From an uncultured Clostridia bacterium (GTDB lineage Bacteria > Bacillota > Clostridia > Oscillospirales > Acutalibacteraceae), in assembly GCA_947630285.1 (NCBI GenBank), contig CANRHD010000005.1, positions 42,886-106,885 on the forward strand: a DNA stretch of 64,000 nt, given 5' to 3'. The notes below the pieces were generated by a model that was given only the letters and a program-made list of their open reading frames with translations, was not told the DNA's origin and did no database searches. Every line of letters starts with the position of its first letter. The stretch's first letter is position 1. Shown piece after piece: positions 30,935-41,122 of the stretch. The position numbers and the translations under genes were made by a program.

Positions 30935-32407
30935 TTAACCCTCGGCTTCACGGGGCGGCTCCGCCTCGCTGAGACAAGGTCTTTTTTTCGCACCCGTGCG
31001 TATTACGGCGGCGCCGTATATCACGGTCAAAACGCCTGCTGTCGGATAGCTTATATTCCAGGGTAAATTGAAGCCTATAGAGGCGTTTAATATAAAGCTC
31101 GACACTATAAACATATAGAACATACCCGGCAAAACCGACATAACAAACGGCAGTTTTCTGCTCATCATATAGACAGTAACCATGGCAAACGCAAAAACGG
31201 CTATAGTCTGATTAGCCCATGCGAAATACCGCCAAAGTATGTTAAATCCGCCCGAATTTAATTTTGCAAACACCAAAAGCGCCGCAACGAACGCAAATAT
31301 CACAAGCGAAACCAAAAGCCTGTTCTTTTTCTTGGACTGGTCTATTTTTAAAGCGTCGGAAACAATGAGACGCAGAGAGCGCAGAGCGGTATCGCCCGAG
31401 GTTATGGGAAGCACTATGATACCTATTACGGCGATAATTCCGCCTACATTACCGAGCAAATCCTTGGCGATTATGCCGACAACATCGGTTGTGCTTGTCT
31501 GTGCCGTTGCAAGGCCGAGATTTAAAACGCCCATGGTTGCCGCCGCCCATATCATTGCGATAATGCCCTCGGCAATCATCATATTGTAAAAGGTCGTGCG
31601 ACCCTCCTTTTCACTCTTAATCGTGCGTGAAATCAGCGTTGCCTGTGTTGAATGGAAGCCCGACACTATTCCGCACGCAACCGTGACAAAGAAAATCGGT
31701 ATAAAATGAAGCCCCTGCGGATGGACGCCGGAAACGCCCGTAGTCCAAATATTGTCAAGCTTATAGCCCTTTGCGATAAGACCTATAAAAACGCCGAGCG
31801 CCGAAATAATGAGCAACATACCGAAAACAGGATAAATCTTGCCGATAATCTTATCAATCGGGAACAGCGTTGCAATTACATAGTAAACAAAAATTGCGCC
31901 GTAAACCACCCATACCACAGGGTTGGAGGCGGAGCTGTCCGCCTTTAAAATCTGCGTTACAAACAGGTCGCCGGGCGTGTAGATGAAAACAGCGCCTATC
32001 AAGAGCATCAAAATACATACAAACACATTGTAGACGGGATAGGCGTATTTACCCAGATACTTTTTTATAAGGGACGGCATCTGCGCTCCGTCATTACGCA
32101 CGGAAATCATACCGCACATATAGTCGTGAAAAGCGCCTGCTATTACACAGCCTACGGGTATGGTCAAAAAGGCGATAGGCCCGAAGAGAATACCCTGAAT
32201 AGGTCCTAAAATAGGTCCTGTTCCGGCTATGTTCAGAAGCTGAACCAGCGAATTTTTCCACTTTTTCATCGGCACATAGTCCATACCGTCGTTTAAACGG
32301 ATTGCCGGCGTCTCTCGCTCGTCCGGCTTGAAAACCTTTTCGCATACCCTGCCGTACAAAGCCCCTCCGGCAAGCAGGATTATAATTCCCACAGCGAATG
32401 TAATCAT
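30935..32407 (-). CDS. cstA: carbon starvation protein CstA family
   Basis: AGTGPILGPIQGILFGP, GFHSTQATLISRT, ITSGDTALRSLRLI. Confidence 0.93.
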   Translation of the reverse strand: MITFAVGIIILLAGGALYGRVCEKVFKPDERETPAIRLNDGMDYVPMKKWKNSLVQLLNIAGTGPILGPIQGILFGPIAFLTIPVGCVIAGAFHDYMCGMISVRNDGAQMPSLIKKYLGKYAYPVYNVFVCILMLLIGAVFIYTPGDLFVTQILKADSSASNPVVWVVYGAIFVYYVIATLFPIDKIIGKIYPVFGMLLIISALGVFIGLIAKGYKLDNIWTTGVSGVHPQGLHFIPIFFVTVACGIVSGFHSTQATLISRTIKSEKEGRTTFYNMMIAEGIIAMIWAAATMGVLNLGLATAQTSTTDVVGIIAKDLLGNVGGIIAVIGIIVLPITSGDTALRSLRLIVSDALKIDQSKKKNRLLVSLVIFAFVAALLVFAKLNSGGFNILWRYFAWANQTIAVFAFAMVTVYMMSRKLPFVMSVLPGMFYMFIVSSFILNASIGFNLPWNISYPTAGVLTVIYGAAVIRTGAKKRPCLSEAEPPREAEG

Positions 32408-32488
32408 TAAGTTTAACCCACTAACATTAATTTATTTTAAAAGCGTATCAAACGCCTTTAATATTGTGCATATTTTAATTGTTGCCCG

Positions 32489-33661
32489 TTATATTCTTGC
32501 TACTCCCGTCTCTCTTGCCGCCTTGATTACGGCCTGCGCCACGGTTTTGCCCACCCTCTCGTCAAAGGCTTTTGGCAAAATGTAATCTTCGCCGAGCTCG
32601 CTGTCCGAAACGAGCGACGCTATCGCCTTAGCGGCGGCAATTTTCATTTCCTCGTTTATATCGCTTGCACGGCAGTCAAGAGCGCCCCTGAACAGCCCGG
32701 GGAAGCAAAGCACATTGTTTATCTGATTGGGAAAATCGCTTCTTCCCGTTCCGACTACCGCCGCACCTGCCCTTTTGGCAAGCTCCGGCATTATTTCGGG
32801 AGTGGGGTTCGCCATGGGAAGAACTATGGGCTTGTCCGCCATGGAGCTTACCATTTCCTCGGTAACAATACCGGGAGCGGATACACCGATAAATATATCC
32901 GCACCTTTCATTGCGTCGGCAAGCGTGCCTGTTTTTCTCTGCTTATTCGTAAATTCCGCAATCTCCCTTTTTGCGCTGTTGAGCCTTTCGTCGCCCTTGC
33001 ATATAATGCCCTTGCTGTCGCACATTATTACGCTTTTTATGCCCTGGCTTATAAGCAGTTTTGCTATGGCAATGCCGGCCGCACCTGCGCCGGAGAACAC
33101 CACAGAGCAGTCCTCAATTCTTTTGCCTACTACCCTCAAAGCGTTGATTATAGCCGCAACAACCACTACGGCAGTACCGTGCTGGTCGTCGTGGAAAATC
33201 GGAATATCCGTTTTTTCCTTTAGCTTTCTTTCAATCTCAAAGCAACGGGGAGCGGCAATATCCTCAAGATTGACTCCGCCGAACGAGCCTGCCAAAAGCG
33301 AAATGCAATTAACTATTTCGTCAACATCTTTGGAGCGGACGCACAGCGGTATTGCGTCAACGCCGCCGAACTCCTTAAAAAGTACGCATTTGCCCTCCAT
33401 AACCGGCATACCGGCCTCCGGTCCTATGTCGCCGAGCCCCAAAACCGCCGTTCCGTCGGTGACTACCGCCACGGTGTTCCAGCGGCGTGTAAGCTCATAG
33501 GATTTTGAAATATCCTTTTTAATCTCAAGGCAGGGCTGTGCAACCCCGGGTGTATATGCAAGCGAAAGCGCCTCCTTATCGCCTGCCTTGGCACGGGTTT
33601 TTATTTCGATTTTACCCTGCCATTCGTAATGTAATTTCAGTGATTGCTTTGCGTAGTCCAT
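32489..33661 (-). CDS. NAD-dependent malic enzyme
   Basis: LAYTPGVAQPCLEI, TDGTAVLGLGDIGPEAGMPVMEGK, FHDDQHGTAVV, SGAGAAGIA. Confidence 0.95.
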   Translation of the reverse strand: MDYAKQSLKLHYEWQGKIEIKTRAKAGDKEALSLAYTPGVAQPCLEIKKDISKSYELTRRWNTVAVVTDGTAVLGLGDIGPEAGMPVMEGKCVLFKEFGGVDAIPLCVRSKDVDEIVNCISLLAGSFGGVNLEDIAAPRCFEIERKLKEKTDIPIFHDDQHGTAVVVVAAIINALRVVGKRIEDCSVVFSGAGAAGIAIAKLLISQGIKSVIMCDSKGIICKGDERLNSAKREIAEFTNKQRKTGTLADAMKGADIFIGVSAPGIVTEEMVSSMADKPIVLPMANPTPEIMPELAKRAGAAVVGTGRSDFPNQINNVLCFPGLFRGALDCRASDINEEMKIAAAKAIASLVSDSELGEDYILPKAFDERVGKTVAQAVIKAARETGVARI

Positions 33662-33818
33662 TATTTTAACTCCTGAATATGTAAATAATTTATGACAATT
33701 AATTTATAACACTAATATAAATAATAACCGTTTAAGGCTTTAAGGTCAAGAAAAAGACAGATTTTTTGACAAAAATCGGGGCAGAAGCGTTTGCCCCTGC
33801 CCGTAAAAAGATGTTAAA

Positions 33819-35327
33819 TCAATGCTCCGCCCAGTCTCTTGAGCGCTCGACCGCACGAAGCCAGCCGTTGTAAATTTCATTCCTCTTTTCGATTTCCATT
33901 TTCGGCTCAAACAGCCTGTCAACCTGACGGATTTTTGCAATCTCGTCCGTATCCTTCCAAAAGCCGACGGCAAGCCCTGCAAGATAGGCCGCTCCGATTG
34001 CGGTAGTTTCAACCATCTTGGGTCTGTCAACTGGCGTGCGGATAAGGTCGGACTGTATCTGCATCATAATATCCGAAACGGAAGCTCCGCCGTCCACCCT
34101 GAGTTCAAACAGATTGATATTTGAATCCTGCTTCATGGCCTCGAGCAAATCCGTCATCTGATAGGCTATCGCCTCAAGCACGGCACGGCAGATGTGCGCG
34201 CGGTTTACTCCCCTTGTTATACCCACAATGGTGCCCCTTGCGTACATATCCCAATAGGGTGCGCCAAGGCCCGTAAACGCAGGCACAAAGTAAATTCCGT
34301 TGGCGTCGTCTACGCTTTCGGCAAGCTCGTCACAGCGGGCGGCATTGTCAATCATATGTAAATCGTCCCTGAGCCATTTGATTACCGAGCCAGCGTTAAA
34401 TGCAGAGCCCTCAATGGCGTAGGTGACTTCGCCGTTGAGCCCCCAGGCTACGCCCGTAACGAGATTGTGCTTTGAAACGACCCTCTTATTACCCGTATTC
34501 ATAAGCAGGAAGCAACCCGTTCCGTAGGTGTTTTTTGCCTGACCTGCCTCAAAACAGCCCTGCCCGAAAAGAGCGGCCGGCTGATCGCCTATAGCGCCGG
34601 CAATGGGAACGCCTGCAAGCTCCTCAAGACCCATTACGCCCGATGCAACCTCGCCGTAAACCATACTTGACGGCTTTACCTCGGGAAGCATGGACATCGG
34701 TATGCCGAGCCTTTCGCAGAGGTATTCGTCCCAGCAAAGCCTGTCAACATCAAACAGCATGGTTCTTGAAGCGTTTGAATAGTCGGTAACATGCACCCTG
34801 CCCCCGGTAAGGTTCCATATAAGCCATGTTTCAACCGTGCCGAAAATTAAATCGCCGTTTTCCGCCTGCTCTCTTGCGCCCTCAACATTATCGAGTATCC
34901 ATTTTATTTTGGTCGCCGAGAAATAGGCGTCAACAACAAGGCCGGTATGGTCGTTTATGTACTTTGTAAGCTCCCTGTCCGCCTTAATCTCCTCGCACAT
35001 GGCGGCGGTTCTTCTGCACTGCCAAACTATGGCGTTATAAACGGGCTTGCCCGTCTTTTTGTCCCATACAAGAGTTGTTTCCCTCTGATTTGTTATGCCT
35101 ATTGCGGCAATTTCCTCCACCGGGATACCGCTTGTCGCAATTACCTCGGTAGCGGACTGAAGCTGTGAAAAAAGGATTGACATAGGGCTGTGTTCAACCC
35201 ACCCTGCCTGGGGATAAATCTGCGAAAACTCGTGCTGAGCCTTTGCACAGATTTTGCCGTTGCGGTCAAAAAGTATCGCCCTTGAGCTTGTTGTGCCCTG
35301 GTCAAGCGCCATGACATATTTTTTCAT
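33819..35327 (-). CDS. glpK: glycerol kinase
   Basis: [43 protein letters not shown]. Confidence 0.98.
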   Translation of the reverse strand: MKKYVMALDQGTTSSRAILFDRNGKICAKAQHEFSQIYPQAGWVEHSPMSILFSQLQSATEVIATSGIPVEEIAAIGITNQRETTLVWDKKTGKPVYNAIVWQCRRTAAMCEEIKADRELTKYINDHTGLVVDAYFSATKIKWILDNVEGAREQAENGDLIFGTVETWLIWNLTGGRVHVTDYSNASRTMLFDVDRLCWDEYLCERLGIPMSMLPEVKPSSMVYGEVASGVMGLEELAGVPIAGAIGDQPAALFGQGCFEAGQAKNTYGTGCFLLMNTGNKRVVSKHNLVTGVAWGLNGEVTYAIEGSAFNAGSVIKWLRDDLHMIDNAARCDELAESVDDANGIYFVPAFTGLGAPYWDMYARGTIVGITRGVNRAHICRAVLEAIAYQMTDLLEAMKQDSNINLFELRVDGGASVSDIMMQIQSDLIRTPVDRPKMVETTAIGAAYLAGLAVGFWKDTDEIAKIRQVDRLFEPKMEIEKRNEIYNGWLRAVERSRDWAEH

Positions 35328-35520
35328 ACTAACCCACCCTTAAAAAATAATATTGTTGAAAATTCGCCGAAAGTTTTTGCTGAGTTTGATTTGCGCCGTG
35401 CCCTTTTGTAATATTCAATAATTATTTATTTAATTATACCAAATTTTTTTATCAATAACAACAATAAATATATGAAAATTTGCTTGCAAAATAACAAAAA
35501 ATATATTATAATATGTTTAC

Positions 35521-35655
35521 CTTAATTGGGTCATGTACCGTGTTGGTCCTGTGCGACAGAGCTCTGTGAATCATGTCAGGCGGGGAACCGAGCAGCATTA
35601 AGCGGTCAGCCTGTGCGATACAGTCAAGCCTGCACGGTGCATGACCGAATTAAGG
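35521..35655 (+). ncRNA. ffs: signal recognition particle RNA (4.5S-type)
   Basis: terminal stem cttaattgggtcatg / catgaccgaattaag and core gaatcatgtcaggcggggaaccgagcagcattaa; directly upstream of dnaX. Confidence 0.93.
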
Positions 35656-35690
35656 TGTTTTTTTAGTAAAAATTTTGGGAGGTGTGAGCT

Positions 35691-37403
35691 TTGTACCGTG
35701 TACTCTACCGCAAATGGCGGCCGCAGGTCTTTTCCGATGTAGTGGGTCAGGAGCATATTACAAAAACGCTTATGGGCGCAGTCGAATCGGGCAGAGTTTC
35801 CCATGCCTACCTTTTTACCGGCACAAGGGGAACGGGTAAAACCACCTGCGCCAAAATACTCGCAAAGGCCGTAAACTGCGAACACCCCGTAAACGGCAAC
35901 CCCTGCAACGAGTGTCCTTCCTGCAAGGGAATTGACGACGGCAGTATAGTTGATGTTGTGGAAATTGACGCCGCTTCCAATAACGGCGTTGACAATATCA
36001 GGGATTTGAGGGAAGAGACAAATTATATGCCCTCAAATGTAAAATACAGGGTTTATATTATCGACGAGGTTCATATGCTCTCGCCGGGCGCATTCAACGC
36101 CCTGCTGAAAACGCTTGAAGAGCCGCCCGAATATGTTAAGTTTATACTCGCAACCACCGAGGTCCATAAACTGCCCTCCACTATACTCTCAAGATGCCAG
36201 CGCTTTGATTTTAAGCGGATTTCGGCGCAGGATATTGCAAAAAGGCTTAAATATGTTGCAGAAAACGAAAATATACCCCTTACGGACGACGGCGCCGCAC
36301 TTATCGCAAAGGTGGCGGACGGCGCTATGCGTGACGCCCTGTCCCTGCTTGACAGGTGCGCTTCCTACGGAAAGGTTATCGACGAGGCGGTTGCCTGCGA
36401 CGCAACGGGACTTGCCGGCAAACAGCATATTTATTCGCTTGTTGACGCAGTTATGGCGCATGACTGCGGACAGGCGCTCAACATTTTAGACGGGCTTTAT
36501 TCCAATTCCTGCGATATGGAAAGGCTTTTTTCGGAGCTTATTTCTCATTTCAGAAATATGATGATCGTCCTGACCGTCCCCGACAGCAAGGAGCTTATAC
36601 TCGCAGGCGAGGCGGAAACGGAAAAAATCAGGCAACAGGCGGAAAAGCTCACCCTTGCCCGTGTGCTTTCGTATATGGACATACTTAACAATACGGTTAT
36701 TGAGTTTAAAAGGGGCAGTAACAAGCGCACCGCCGCCGAAATGGCTTTGATAAGGCTGACGGCCGACGAGCTTGAGACGGATATTTCTTCATTGCTCATC
36801 AGGATTTCCGAGCTTGAAAAAAAGCTTGCAAGCGGTGATTTTACGCCCCGTACCCCCTCAGGCACGGCGAGTGAAGAAACACGGCAGGTAAAGGCACAGC
36901 CGGTAAATCCCCCTGCACCGCCCTCAATGCAAAGCGAGCCTGACGGCTCAAACGAAGTGGGAGCGGAAAAAAAGCCGGACGAAAATCAGGGAAACACGGC
37001 TTTAAAACGGGAAGCGCCGCCACTAAGCGTTGAACCCACGGAGTCCGGGCTTACAAAGTTTAACAAATTGTCGGAGATAGCCGAGATAATCAGTAAAAGC
37101 GACCCGATGATTTCGGGCTTTTTGAACGGTGCAAGTGCATTTTTGGATAATAACTCATTCTTCATAAAGCCTGCAAACACATTCTTTGAAAAGTTTTTTA
37201 ATCAAAAAGAGCATTTTATGCTCATACAGGACGCTGTTTTGTCGGTTGTAGGCAGGCCAGTCAGCGTTAGGCTCTATGACGAAAACAATATAAACCGAAT
37301 GAGCGAAAAAAAAGAAGCCAAGACTTCAAGCCCCATTGAGGATTTGGTAAACAGAGCAAAACAGCTTAATATAGAAATCATAGATAAAGGAGCACAACAA
37401 TGA
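35691..37403 (+). CDS. dnaX: DNA polymerase III subunit gamma/tau (TTG start)
   Basis: YRKWRPQVFSDVVGQEHITKTL, GTRGTGKTTCAKILAKAVNC, DEVHMLSPGAFNALLKTLEEPP. Confidence 0.97.
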   Translation: MYRVLYRKWRPQVFSDVVGQEHITKTLMGAVESGRVSHAYLFTGTRGTGKTTCAKILAKAVNCEHPVNGNPCNECPSCKGIDDGSIVDVVEIDAASNNGVDNIRDLREETNYMPSNVKYRVYIIDEVHMLSPGAFNALLKTLEEPPEYVKFILATTEVHKLPSTILSRCQRFDFKRISAQDIAKRLKYVAENENIPLTDDGAALIAKVADGAMRDALSLLDRCASYGKVIDEAVACDATGLAGKQHIYSLVDAVMAHDCGQALNILDGLYSNSCDMERLFSELISHFRNMMIVLTVPDSKELILAGEAETEKIRQQAEKLTLARVLSYMDILNNTVIEFKRGSNKRTAAEMALIRLTADELETDISSLLIRISELEKKLASGDFTPRTPSGTASEETRQVKAQPVNPPAPPSMQSEPDGSNEVGAEKKPDENQGNTALKREAPPLSVEPTESGLTKFNKLSEIAEIISKSDPMISGFLNGASAFLDNNSFFIKPANTFFEKFFNQKEHFMLIQDAVLSVVGRPVSVRLYDENNINRMSEKKEAKTSSPIEDLVNRAKQLNIEIIDKGAQQ

Positions 37404-37744
37404 AAGCGAGAATTCCAAACCAGCCGGCCGGCGGCGGAAATATGATGAAGAGAATACAGGAAATGCAGGAGAATATGCAAACTCTCCAGCAGGAGCTTGC
37501 GGTTGCCGAATACAACGCAACCTCCGGCGGCGGAGCGGTCGATGTTACAATCAACGGCTCTCATGAGATAAAATCCATTAAAATCAAACCTGAAGTTGTT
37601 GACCCCGAAGATGTTGAAATGCTTGAAGATATGCTTTTGGCGGCGCTTAACGAGGCTGTTAGGAAGGCCGACGAAACCGCCGAAAGAGAAATGGGAAAAA
37701 TCACGGGCGGAATTAATATACCCGGATTGAACGGTATGTTTTAA
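37400..37744 (+). CDS. YbaB/EbfC family nucleoid-associated protein
   Basis: [40 protein letters not shown]. Confidence 0.95.
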   Translation: MKARIPNQPAGGGNMMKRIQEMQENMQTLQQELAVAEYNATSGGGAVDVTINGSHEIKSIKIKPEVVDPEDVEMLEDMLLAALNEAVRKADETAEREMGKITGGINIPGLNGMF

Positions 37745-38343
37745 TGGCAAGCGGTATTCCTGCACTTGACAGGCTTGTAGATGAATTCAGAAAAATGCCT
37801 TCGGTGGGCATAAAATCCGCCGAGAGAATGGCGTTTTATGTTTTGGGGCTTAACGACTCGGAGGCAAAGAGCCTTTCGGAGTCTATAATCGACGCCCACA
37901 AAAAAATACATAAGTGTTCGGTTTGCAGTAACCTTACCGAGGAGGAAACCTGCCCCGTATGCAAAAACGGCAAGCGTGACAGGAGCACTATATGCGTTGT
38001 CGAGGACCCGAGAGATGTTGCGGCGATTGAAAGGACGCACGAATACAACGGTCTTTACCATGTTTTACACGGGGTAATATCACCAATTAACGGCATAGGG
38101 CCCGATGAATTGACAATTAGGGAATTAATCGCAAGATTATCGGACAATACTGTTAAGGAAATAATTATGGCGACCAACCCGACGGTTGAGGGAGAAGCCA
38201 CGGCCATGTATATTTCACGGCTTATAAAGCCCATGGGCATTTCCGTTTCAAGGCTTGCATACGGCATACCGGTCGGAGCGGATCTTGAGTATGCCGACGA
38301 AGTTACGCTTTCGAGGGCGCTTGAGGGCAGAAGAGAGATTTAA
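37744..38343 (+). CDS. recR: recombination protein RecR
   Basis: [54 protein letters not shown]. Confidence 0.97.
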   Translation: MASGIPALDRLVDEFRKMPSVGIKSAERMAFYVLGLNDSEAKSLSESIIDAHKKIHKCSVCSNLTEEETCPVCKNGKRDRSTICVVEDPRDVAAIERTHEYNGLYHVLHGVISPINGIGPDELTIRELIARLSDNTVKEIIMATNPTVEGEATAMYISRLIKPMGISVSRLAYGIPVGADLEYADEVTLSRALEGRREI

Positions 38344-38356
38344 TAAAGGTTTGATT

Positions 38357-38818
38357 ATGTCAGAGGAAAAGAGGACAGTTGCACAGAATAAAAAAGCCTA
38401 CCACGACTACTTCGTTTTGGAGGAGTACGAGGCAGGCATTGAGCTGTTCGGTACCGAGGTTAAAAGTGTGCGTGCAGGCAAAATAAACTTGAAGGATTCC
38501 TGGTGCAGTATCGTTAAGGGCGAAATATTTGTAAACGGTATGCACATAAGCCCTTACGAACAGGGGAATATTTTTAACAGGGACCCTTTGAGGGTAAAAA
38601 AACTGCTTATGCACAAAAAGGAAATTAACAGGCTTTTCGGCACGACTAAGCAACAGGGTCTGACGCTTATCCCCCTTTCCGTTTATTTTGTTAAGGGAAA
38701 GGCAAAGGTTAAAATCGGTCTTTGCAAGGGCAAAAAGAACTATGACAAGCGTGAAGTTGCGGCTAAGAAAGAAGCGCAGAGAACTATAGACAGAATGATA
38801 AAGGAGCGTAATAGATAA
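38357..38818 (+). CDS. smpB: SsrA-binding protein
   Basis: [48 protein letters not shown]. Confidence 0.97.
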   Translation: MSEEKRTVAQNKKAYHDYFVLEEYEAGIELFGTEVKSVRAGKINLKDSWCSIVKGEIFVNGMHISPYEQGNIFNRDPLRVKKLLMHKKEINRLFGTTKQQGLTLIPLSVYFVKGKAKVKIGLCKGKKNYDKREVAAKKEAQRTIDRMIKERNR

Positions 38819-38870
38819 TTTTTATCTATCGCCTTTATATATATGAAGTAAAACTTAAAACCGTAAACAC

Positions 38871-39221
38871 GGGGATGAAAGGATTTCGACGGGGATTTTG
38901 AACCGTGATAAGCGAGCGGTGGCGAGGCCCCACCATAAAAGCTTCAAGTTTAGAAATAAACGACAACAATAAAGTTTTACTTGCCGCTTAACTAAAAGCG
39001 GCTGTTCCCTCGGGAAGTACTGCGGTCCCGAACGGAGCATCATTTAGCAGTAAATGTGAACGGGCAAGCGTCCTGTAGCCCGTCACACACAACAGGACTA
39101 CCGAAGCTCAAAGCCTGTCGTTAGGCGCTGAACCAAGGGAATTTTAAAATAACGAATACGCTCGTAGAAAGTCACGGGAATGGATTTTCGGACGCGGTTT
39201 CGAGTACCGCCATCTCCACCA
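38871..39221 (+). ncRNA. ssrA: transfer-messenger RNA
   Basis: GGGGATGaaaggatttcgacgggg ... gacaacaataaagttttacttgccgcttaa ... ggtttcgagtaccgccatctccacca; downstream of smpB. Confidence 0.95.
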
Positions 39222-39660
39222 TAGAAGAGAAACACAATTATTTTGTGTTTCTCTTTTATTTTGGCGGTACTCGAAACCATAGTCCATGCCGAGCGGTTTG
39301 CCGTCAGGCAGAGCGAGGCGGACATATAAATGCGATAGGCTTGGCAATGCCAAGCGAACGAAGCGAAGCTTCGGTTACCGCCATCTCCACCATAGAAGAG
39401 AAGTGCGAACCTGAGTTCGTGCTTCTCTTTTATTTTTGGCGGTACTCGAAACCATAGTCCATGCCGAGCGGTTTGCCGTCAGGCAGAGCGAGGCGGACAT
39501 ATCAATGCGAAAGGGTTGCGTAGCAACCGAACGAAGCAAGCGAAGCGAATTAGTCCATGCCGAGCGGTTTGCCGACAGGCAGAGCGAGGCGGACATAAAA
39601 ATGCGAAAGGGTTGCGAAGCAACCGAACGAAGCGAAGCTTCGGCTTACCGCCATATACAC
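39205..39660 (+). repeat. 2.5-unit tandem repeat containing duplicated tmRNA 3' ends
   Basis: taccgccatctccaccatagaagaga at 39205 and 39376, degenerate taccgccatatacacca near 39646; gtccatgccgagcggtttgccg(t/a)caggcagagcgaggcggacat three times. Confidence 0.9.
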
Positions 39661-39696
39661 CAAAAATCCGAGGTTTCAAAACCTCGGATTTTTACT
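39661..39696 (+). terminator. intrinsic terminator
   Basis: aaaaatccgaggtttcaaaacctcggattttt. Confidence 0.85.
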
Positions 39697-39736
39697 TTTT
39701 TACTATTACATCTTCACTTGTTCTTTTCGGACAATT

Positions 39737-40507
39737 TTATTTTTCCACGGTAAAGCTGCTGATATACAGCTTGTGCCTTATCGTGAATTTCTCCGGACAG
39801 GAGTTAAGGAATTTCAAGTGACTTTTGCTCCACTTTTCAAATTCTTTTTCGCCCATTGAGGCAAGCGTTCCCCTACAGGCGCACATTCTGCCGTGCCAGC
39901 TTTCACGGGTAAAGGGCAGGTCACAGTAAAAGCTCTCCGTTTCCCTGCCGGGGAATATATCGTCAAACATATCTTTCGCTCCGCTGACACCGGGCGTCCA
40001 GTTTTTGTTTGCCTTTTTGACAAGCTCATGGCTCGTATTGGCTATCTCATCGTCCAGAGTGTACGCAAGATAAATTTTTATGAACTTTCCGCCCGGCTTT
40101 ATCATTCTTCTGATTTCGGAAATAATCTTTTCACGCTCGAAATACCAAAAGCACTGCGCCGCAGTAATGCTGTCAAAGCTGTTGTCGGGAAGCCCCGTAT
40201 TCTCTGCCGGTGCAACGATGTAGTTTATCTTCCTGCCGTTTTCCTGCGCATTTTTACGGGCGTAATCTATCTGCTCCTTTGTAATGTCAACAGCCGTTAT
40301 CTGCGCCTTTTCATTGTATAAATTCTGCGGCAGTATTCCCGTGCCTGTGCCTAAATCAAGCCAGCTTGTGTTGTCCGCCGCAACGCCCAAAAGGCGAAGT
40401 CTGTCATAAAGCTCTTTGGGATAAATATCCCTGTAGCTTGCATACTCGCCGCTTGTTCGTCCCCAGTCAAAGCCCTTTCCGTTGTCAATTTTTCTGTTAA
40501 ACAGCAT
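39737..40507 (-). CDS. class I SAM-dependent methyltransferase
   Basis: SWLDLGTGTGILPQNL, VDITKEQIDYARKNA, PAENTGLPDNSFDSITAAQCFWYF; RBS AAGGAGG before ATG. Confidence 0.9.
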   Translation of the reverse strand: MLFNRKIDNGKGFDWGRTSGEYASYRDIYPKELYDRLRLLGVAADNTSWLDLGTGTGILPQNLYNEKAQITAVDITKEQIDYARKNAQENGRKINYIVAPAENTGLPDNSFDSITAAQCFWYFEREKIISEIRRMIKPGGKFIKIYLAYTLDDEIANTSHELVKKANKNWTPGVSGAKDMFDDIFPGRETESFYCDLPFTRESWHGRMCACRGTLASMGEKEFEKWSKSHLKFLNSCPEKFTIRHKLYISSFTVEK

Positions 40508-40807
40508 AAGTAAACCTCCTTTTCTTAAGGCGAGTGGAGCCGAACCCACACCGGTTTTCAACGGCGGATTTACGCCCATGCTGTGTCACCGCCCTTGACA
40601 ATACGACAGTATTTTCTTCGGACGCTTCCTTGCCTGAACGCAAATCCGCTCGGTAAAAACTGCTTTGCACTTAACGCAGAGCTGTTTTTCGTGTGATTTT
40701 GCGTGCGGACGAGGAAGCCTTGCTGACGCAAGGCAACGAGGAGAAGCGTAAAAGCGCCGAAAAGAGCCTGCGTGAAGCGGCGTGCGTTCAGCTCCCCTCA
40801 CCTTAAA

Positions 40808-40845
40808 TAAAAAAACTGCCGATGAACCGTGTCCGTCAGCAGTTT
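40808..40845 (-). terminator. intrinsic terminator / attenuator downstream of a 29-codon ORF
   Basis: minus strand aaactgctgacggacacggttcatcggcagtttttttat. Confidence 0.75.
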
Positions 40846-40867
40846 AAATCTTTATAAATAAAACCGA

Positions 40868-40957
40868 CTACATTTGAACACAGCACAAATTAACCCAAAG
40901 CTTTTGCGTGGATTTCTGAACAAAGGTATTCGATTTCAAATTAACTGAATATGTCAT
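40868..40957 (-). CDS. candidate leader peptide MTYSVNLKSNTFVQKSTQKLWVNLCCVQM
   Basis: 29-codon ORF with GAGG RBS 8 nt upstream, immediately followed by a terminator. Confidence 0.55.
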   Translation of the reverse strand: MTYSVNLKSNTFVQKSTQKLWVNLCCVQM

Positions 40958-41122
40958 AACTGTTACCTCGTTTTTGTGATTATAGCACACCGTCATTGAT
41001 CTGTCAAACACGCCTGAGGCGGCAATTAAGCAGGTTGACTTGAAATAATCGTATATGTTAAAATATCAGGCGGCGTATTAAAAACACATTATTGAGTCTT
41101 ATTACCGCTTCGGAGAATTAAT

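Noticed and set aside
31239-31589. ORF opposite cstA, and similar long antisense ORFs opposite trp genes, pheT, malic enzyme and ABC permease
   Set aside because: Fully antisense to strongly supported genes, no RBS, low-complexity S/A/T-rich translations
36810-36824. Second A7 tract in dnaX (gaaaaaaagc) as frameshift site
   Set aside because: Also possible (-1 stop shortly after) but cannot be distinguished from ordinary Lys codons; the 36967 site lies in the linker and was preferred
39245-39753. Overlapping ORFs on both strands with SASLCLTANRSAWT / HAERFAVRQSEADI repeats
   Set aside because: Translations of the non-coding tmRNA-associated tandem repeat
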